DNA from: SIG607 sp045648445
GTDB taxonomy: Bacteria; Bacillota; Clostridia; Oscillospirales; Acutalibacteraceae
Assembly: GCA_045648445.1 (NCBI GenBank)
Contig: JAZRNY010000009.1
Location: 1 to 64,000, forward strand
Direction: 5' to 3'
Length of the DNA: 64,000 nt
Below are positions 60,084 to 64,000 of the stretch, in pieces (position 1 is the stretch's first letter; the number at the start of each line of letters is the position of its first letter). The notes below the pieces were generated by a model. That model had not been told where the DNA came from and searched no databases. It saw only the letters and a program-made list of their open reading frames with translations. The translations under genes and the position numbers were made by a program.

Positions 60084-60826
60084 TGGATAATACGCTTCTT
60101 TATGCCAAGATTCGCGACGCTATAAGGCTTTGTCACAACACAAAAATGTTTAAATATGTTGGCTTTTTGAGTAGTGAACAAAGAACTTTGGTTGAAAATT
60201 TCAGCGAGTTAAAGGGTGTAAAATTTACTTTTTATGGCGGTTTTGATGACGCTGAGCGAGTAATGTTTATTGCTTTGCCACAGTGGTGCGAAACTGTCGA
60301 GGACTTAGATATTGTCAAAAGTTTCACCTTTTCGTACAGAAAATGTGATAAACTTTCACATCGTGATTTTTTGGGCACTTTTATGTCTCTTGGAATAACG
60401 AGGGAAAGTGTAGGTGACATTTTGTGCGAAGAGGGAAGAACTGTTGCTTTTTTTAGTGATGGTGTTGCAGATTACGTCCGTGAGCAAATTACTAAAGTTG
60501 GCGGTGTAGGTGTTACTGTAAGTGACGGTTTTTCGGGTGAATTGCCCGGTTTTTCTAAACTGGAAAGATTTACTGATACTATTGCATCGTTAAGACTTGA
60601 TTGTGTTGTTTCAGCGCTTATCTCTACTTCGCGTGAAAAGGCAAAAGATATTATACTTGATAAAAAAGTTTTAGTTAATTCTAAAATTTGTGAAAAAACA
60701 ACCTTTTCTCCCGATGAATTTTCAAAAATTTCAATTAAGGGTTATGGAAAATTTGTTTTAGACGGTGCATCTACTCAGAATAAAAAAGGTCGTATTATTC
60801 TCAACTACAAAAAATATATTAATTAA
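60083..60826 (+). CDS. ylmH: YlmH-like S4-domain RNA-binding protein
   Basis: A 247-residue protein with an N-terminal alpha/beta region (ALPQWCETVED is weakly conserved) and a C-terminal S4 RNA-binding domain (RLDCVVSALISTSREKAKD, KKVLVNSKICEK, GKFVLDG). YlmH binds ribosomes and rescues blocked large subunits carrying peptidyl-tRNA. The start overlaps the sepF stop by one base. Length is close to the Bacillus protein. Confidence 0.9.
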   Translation: MDNTLLYAKIRDAIRLCHNTKMFKYVGFLSSEQRTLVENFSELKGVKFTFYGGFDDAERVMFIALPQWCETVEDLDIVKSFTFSYRKCDKLSHRDFLGTFMSLGITRESVGDILCEEGRTVAFFSDGVADYVREQITKVGGVGVTVSDGFSGELPGFSKLERFTDTIASLRLDCVVSALISTSREKAKDIILDKKVLVNSKICEKTTFSPDEFSKISIKGYGKFVLDGASTQNKKGRIILNYKKYIN

Positions 60827-60846
60827 CTTCGCAAGGAGGAAGTATT

Positions 60847-61335
60847 TTGGCTTCTTATATTATTGCGGCTGTTGTTGGCATTATATTACTTGCTGCTGAT
60901 CAATTTACAAAATATTTAGCCGAACTTTATATTCCCAGTACCGGTTCAGGTGTTGATTTTATTCCCGGTTTTATAGGATTTTGGCGCACTAATAACGGCG
61001 GTGCGGCATGGGGGTTTCTTGACGGTCATACTTGGCTTTTATTGTCAATCACAATTGTGATAATGATTATTTGCTTCGCTATGCTTTTAAAGTACGGACT
61101 TAAAGATAAATTGCTGTTTTGGGCTTTAACTTTGGTGTTATCAGGCGGTATAGGTAATCTTATTGACCGCATATTCCGTGATGGCAAGGTTGTAGATTTC
61201 ATACACCTTGAATTTATCGAATTTCCTATGTTCAACGTTGCAGATTGTGCTATAGTAGTCGGCGCGGGTCTTATGGTACTGTATTTTATCATAGATTTCG
61301 TAAATGAAACTAAAAAGCGTAAGGTCGACGGTTAA
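60847..61335 (+). CDS. lspA: Lipoprotein signal peptidase (signal peptidase II)
   Basis: A 162-residue aspartic protease with four membrane helices, which cleaves prolipoprotein signal peptides after lipid attachment. The catalytic Asp residues are in GNLIDRIF and FNVADCAI, and AADQFTKYLA and NNGGAAWGFL are conserved. The start is TTG 60847 behind an excellent AAGGAGG; no ATG is nearby. It overlaps rluD by one base. Confidence 0.96.
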   Translation: MASYIIAAVVGIILLAADQFTKYLAELYIPSTGSGVDFIPGFIGFWRTNNGGAAWGFLDGHTWLLLSITIVIMIICFAMLLKYGLKDKLLFWALTLVLSGGIGNLIDRIFRDGKVVDFIHLEFIEFPMFNVADCAIVVGAGLMVLYFIIDFVNETKKRKVDG

Positions 61336-62246
61336 TGGAAACTTTAAACTTTTTGTGTGAAGTAGATGAAACACGCAGAATTGATGTTTTTGTTGCCGAA
61401 AAAACTGAATTATCTCGTTCGTATGTTGCAAAACTTATTGGTGATGGTTTGATTTCAGTTGACGGAAAGGTTTCTTCAAAAAACACAAAATTGAAAATGG
61501 GTAATAATGTAACGGTTATTATTCCCGATCCCGTATCGGATAAGGCTGAACCTGAAAATATACCGTTAGATATTGTTTATGAAGACGATTGGCTTTTAGT
61601 TGTAAATAAACCTAAAGGAATGGTTGTTCATCCTGCTGCCGGTAACGAAACCGGAACGCTAGTTAACGCACTTTTATATCATTGTGGCGATTCGCTTTCG
61701 GGTATAGGCGGTGTTTTGCGTCCGGGTATTGTTCATAGAATTGATAAAGATACCAGCGGATTGCTTATAGTTGCAAAAAATGATGATGCGCATCATTTTT
61801 TGGCTGAGCAAATCAAAGAACACTCTTTTACTCGTGAGTACGAGGCGGTCGTTTACGGTGAACTTAAAAATAATAAGGGTACTATAAATGCGCCTATTGG
61901 CAGACACCCCGTAAAACGTAAAGAAATGGCTGTAGTTGCTGTAGGCGGAAGAGATGCAACTACTCATTTTACGGTTATTTCTCGTTCGAATGGTTTTTCT
62001 TATGTAAAACTTAAACTTGAAACCGGCAGAACCCATCAAATTAGAGTTCATATGTCATATATAGGTTATCCTCTTGCCGGCGATGAAGTTTATGGTCCTA
62101 AAAAATGCATAAAAAAACTTGGGGGTCAATGCTTACATGCGCGTAAAATTGGTTTTATCCATCCAAAAACCGAGGAATATATGGAATTTACTAGTGAATT
62201 GCCTGATTATTTTATAAATTTTTTAGAGGACAATGGTTTGATATGA
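61335..62246 (+). CDS. rluD: Ribosomal large-subunit pseudouridine synthase (RluD-like)
   Basis: A 303-residue RluA-family enzyme with an N-terminal S4 domain (ELSRSYVAKLIGDGLISVDG) and a catalytic domain with Asp in HRIDKDTSGLL; VNKPKGMVVHPA and GRTHQIRVHM are typical. It probably modifies helix 69 of 23S rRNA, like RluD, though single family members differ in site. It is coupled to lspA (TAATG) and to the HAD gene downstream (ATGA). Confidence 0.93.
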   Translation: METLNFLCEVDETRRIDVFVAEKTELSRSYVAKLIGDGLISVDGKVSSKNTKLKMGNNVTVIIPDPVSDKAEPENIPLDIVYEDDWLLVVNKPKGMVVHPAAGNETGTLVNALLYHCGDSLSGIGGVLRPGIVHRIDKDTSGLLIVAKNDDAHHFLAEQIKEHSFTREYEAVVYGELKNNKGTINAPIGRHPVKRKEMAVVAVGGRDATTHFTVISRSNGFSYVKLKLETGRTHQIRVHMSYIGYPLAGDEVYGPKKCIKKLGGQCLHARKIGFIHPKTEEYMEFTSELPDYFINFLEDNGLI

Positions 62247-63073
62247 AATTTAAAAATTGTATTCTTGCTTCTGACGTAGATGGTACTCTTATGGAGCAAG
62301 GATATATTAATCCAAGGAATTTTGAAAAAATTGACGAGTTTGTTTCACAAGGCGGTACTTTTTGCATTTCTACAGGTAGATGTCCTGCGGCTATGAAACA
62401 TATAGTCTCTCAATTTAAAACGCTACATAACGTTATTTTTTATAACGGCGGTATGGTGTATGATTATGCAAATAAAGAAATTCTTATCAATAAGGTTTTA
62501 AATGATGAAGATAAGAACTTTTTTATAGGAGTATCCAATAAAATAACCGATATCGGTATTGAAGTTTATTCTGGTGATGACGTTTATATCGTGCGCAAAA
62601 GCGATGGATGTATAGTTCATTTTGAATATGAACGTGTTGATGTTAAATACGCAACGTTCGATGATGTTATTAAACTTCCTTGGAACAAGGTAATGACATT
62701 TTACGAGGCAACCTACGATGAAAGCGCATTAGAAAATGAAATCAATAGTTGTTGTTTGAAAACCAGTGAATTTACAACGGCAAACGCGCTTATTGACGGA
62801 GTAAAATATAGAGGTTACGAACAGTTGCCAAAGGGCGCTAATAAAGGGCAAGGTTTATTGGAACTTGCTGAACTTATTGGTGTTTCTAAAGAAAATATAT
62901 TTGCAATTGGCGATTATTATAATGATTTTGAAATGCTGAAAGTTGCAGGGATTTCGGCTTGTCCTGCTGAAAGCCCTGATGATATTAAATCTACTGTTGA
63001 TTTTGTTGCTGGCGGTTGTCGTCAGGGTGCCGTTGCAGATTTTATTGAATTTTTACAAAATAAGGCTATTTAA
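62243..63073 (+). CDS. Cof-type HAD-IIB phosphatase
   Basis: A 276-residue HAD phosphatase with an IIB cap. Motif I is LASDVDGTLMEQG, motif II is CISTGRCP, the Lys is in LPKGANKGQGL and motif IV is IGDYYNDFEML. Such enzymes dephosphorylate sugar phosphates, flavins or PLP with low specificity. It overlaps rluD by 4 bases and is the last gene before the transketolase pair. Confidence 0.9.
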   Translation: MKFKNCILASDVDGTLMEQGYINPRNFEKIDEFVSQGGTFCISTGRCPAAMKHIVSQFKTLHNVIFYNGGMVYDYANKEILINKVLNDEDKNFFIGVSNKITDIGIEVYSGDDVYIVRKSDGCIVHFEYERVDVKYATFDDVIKLPWNKVMTFYEATYDESALENEINSCCLKTSEFTTANALIDGVKYRGYEQLPKGANKGQGLLELAELIGVSKENIFAIGDYYNDFEMLKVAGISACPAESPDDIKSTVDFVAGGCRQGAVADFIEFLQNKAI

Positions 63074-63099
63074 TTTGCCATAATGAAAGGATACATAAA

Positions 63100-63936
63100 A
63101 TGGATGCTTTAACCAAAAAAGAACTCCAAAAAATTGCCAATAACGTTAGAATTGGCATTATTGAGGGTGTTCACAGCGCAAAAGCAGGACATCCCGGTGG
63201 TTCGCTTTCTTGCACAGATATTCTAACATATCTTTATTTTAAAGAGATGAATATTGATCCTAACGACCCCAAAAAGTCTGATAGAGATCGTTTTGTTCTT
63301 TCTAAAGGCCACGCTGCTCCCGTACTATATTCCGTTCTTGCTAATCGTGGTTTTTTTGATGTAGAAGAACTGAAAACTTTACGTAAAATAGATTCCAGAC
63401 TTCAAGGTCACCCTGATATGAAACATATTCCGGGTGTTGATATGTCTTCAGGTTCTCTTGGTCAAGGTATTTCTGCTGCTGTAGGTATGGCACTTTCCGC
63501 AAAACATTTTGGCGATGATTTTAGAGTGTTTACCGTTCTTGGAGACGGCGAATGCGAAGAAGGTCAGGTTTGGGAAGCAGCGATGTTTGCTGCTAATAAA
63601 GGACTTAACAACCTTATCGCTTTTGTTGATTTTAATAATCTTCAAATTGACGGTAGTTGTGACGAGGTTAACTCTCCTACACCTATTGATAAAAAATTCG
63701 AAGCATTTAATTGGAACGTTACAGTAATTGACGGTCACGATTTTGATGCTATTGAGGGTGCGTTGGCACTTGCTCACGAATCCGACAAGCCTTTCTGTAT
63801 TGTTGCTAAAACAGTTAAAGGTAAAGGCGTTTCCTTTATGGAAAATAACGTTGGTTGGCACGGCAAGGCTCCTAATGACGAAGAATATGAAATCGCAATT
63901 GCTGATCTTAATGCTATTGCTGAAACTCTAAATTAA
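63100..63936 (+). CDS. Transketolase, N-terminal subunit
   Basis: A 278-residue protein equal to the thiamine-diphosphate-binding half of transketolase. Conserved parts are GHPGGSLSCTDI, FVLSKGHAAPVLYSVL, the cofactor motif GDGECEEGQVWEAA ending at NNLQIDG, and FMENNVGWHGKAP. Split transketolases are common in Clostridia; the partner begins 18 bases downstream. GAAAGGA precedes the ATG. The enzyme moves two-carbon units between sugar phosphates in the non-oxidative pentose pathway. Confidence 0.95.
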   Translation: MDALTKKELQKIANNVRIGIIEGVHSAKAGHPGGSLSCTDILTYLYFKEMNIDPNDPKKSDRDRFVLSKGHAAPVLYSVLANRGFFDVEELKTLRKIDSRLQGHPDMKHIPGVDMSSGSLGQGISAAVGMALSAKHFGDDFRVFTVLGDGECEEGQVWEAAMFAANKGLNNLIAFVDFNNLQIDGSCDEVNSPTPIDKKFEAFNWNVTVIDGHDFDAIEGALALAHESDKPFCIVAKTVKGKGVSFMENNVGWHGKAPNDEEYEIAIADLNAIAETLN

Positions 63937-63953
63937 GGGAAGGGAGATTTATT

Positions 63954-64000
63954 ATGGCTGATGTAATTAAAAAGGCTACAAGAGATGCGTATGGCGCAGG
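63954..64000 (+). CDS. Transketolase, C-terminal subunit, 3' partial
   Basis: Only the first 15 codons are in the window (MADVIKKATRDAYGA, then GG). The sequence KATRDAYG and the position directly after the N-terminal subunit identify the pyrimidine-binding half of a split transketolase. AAGGGAGA precedes the ATG. Confidence 0.85.
   Translation, partial: MADVIKKATRDAYGA

Noticed and set aside
1..64000. Excess of ACGT tetramers noticed by eye
   Set aside because: A rough look through hisD and metY gave about what base composition predicts; many cases are Asn-, Asp- or Tyr-Val codon pairs.
1..64000. CRISPR arrays, insertion sequences, prophage genes, tRNA and rRNA genes
   Set aside because: None seen: no spaced direct repeats, transposase or integrase frames, or cloverleaf-like intergenic sequence.

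Overview
The window reads as a chromosomal stretch of a low-GC, anaerobic, spore-forming Bacillota, most likely class Clostridia from a gut or rumen-like habitat. Supporting genes are Spo0A, a SpoVM micropeptide, pyruvate formate-lyase with its activase, meso-diaminopimelate dehydrogenase, the miaB-YlbF-mutS-mutL block, the YggS-SepF-YlmH-LspA-RluD division block, and a secreted phosphoesterase ending in a dockerin repeat. No genus can be named from the sequence alone. I saw no tRNA, rRNA, CRISPR array, prophage or insertion sequence.

Layout. 1-2.7 kb: the end of a PASTA-domain Ser/Thr kinase, rsgA, a tiny hydrophobic protein and spoVM. 2.8-15 kb: an accessory sugar region with an SGNH esterase, a GH20-type hydrolase, a reverse-strand dockerin phosphoesterase split by an in-frame stop, a cytoplasmic clan-A glycosidase, two Gfo/Idh/MocA oxidoreductases, a medium-chain dehydrogenase and two AraC regulators. 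15.1-18.9 kb: spo0A and the reverse-strand pflB-pflA pair. 19.2-21.4 kb: metY-metA, acetyl-type direct sulfhydrylation to homocysteine. 21.6-29 kb: a tightly overlapped hisZGDCBHAF-IE operon. 29.2-36.6 kb: a 2-hydroxyacid dehydrogenase, typA, a DEDDh exonuclease with a zinc ribbon, a radical SAM enzyme, ddh, an SDR and a HAD phosphatase. 36.7-42.6 kb: a DUF4886-type SGNH protein, then an AraC regulator divergent from a fucose operon (fucI-fucU-alpha/beta hydrolase-fucA) that lacks a kinase. 42.6-50.4 kb: sfsA, an esterase, tcdA, a copper ATPase fused to a CopZ-like domain, cysK-luxS and an LTA-synthase-like protein. 50.5-64 kb: miaB-YlbF-mutS-mutL-miaA, an HlyD-like membrane protein, yggS-sepF-ylmH-lspA-rluD, a Cof-type HAD phosphatase and a split transketolase.

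Genes are dense, often overlap by 1 to 23 bases, and operons commonly end in perfect hairpins with T-tracts, several of them bidirectional between convergent genes. Sigma-A-like promoters (TTGACA/TATAAT with 16-18 base spacers) can be read by eye in front of most operons.

The points most worth a second look are: the unannotated SpoVM micropeptide and its hydrophobic neighbour; the dockerin phosphoesterase with intact promoter, ribosome site and signal peptide but a TAA after 44 codons; the in-frame CopA-CopZ fusion that keeps an internal ribosome-binding site and ATG; a promoter followed at once by a terminator in front of the SDR gene; a perfect palindrome lying in the spacer of a pflB promoter; a Spo0A receiver without the usual Ser/Thr switch residue; a possibly leaderless sfsA; and the kinase-less fucose operon with an alpha/beta hydrolase inside it.
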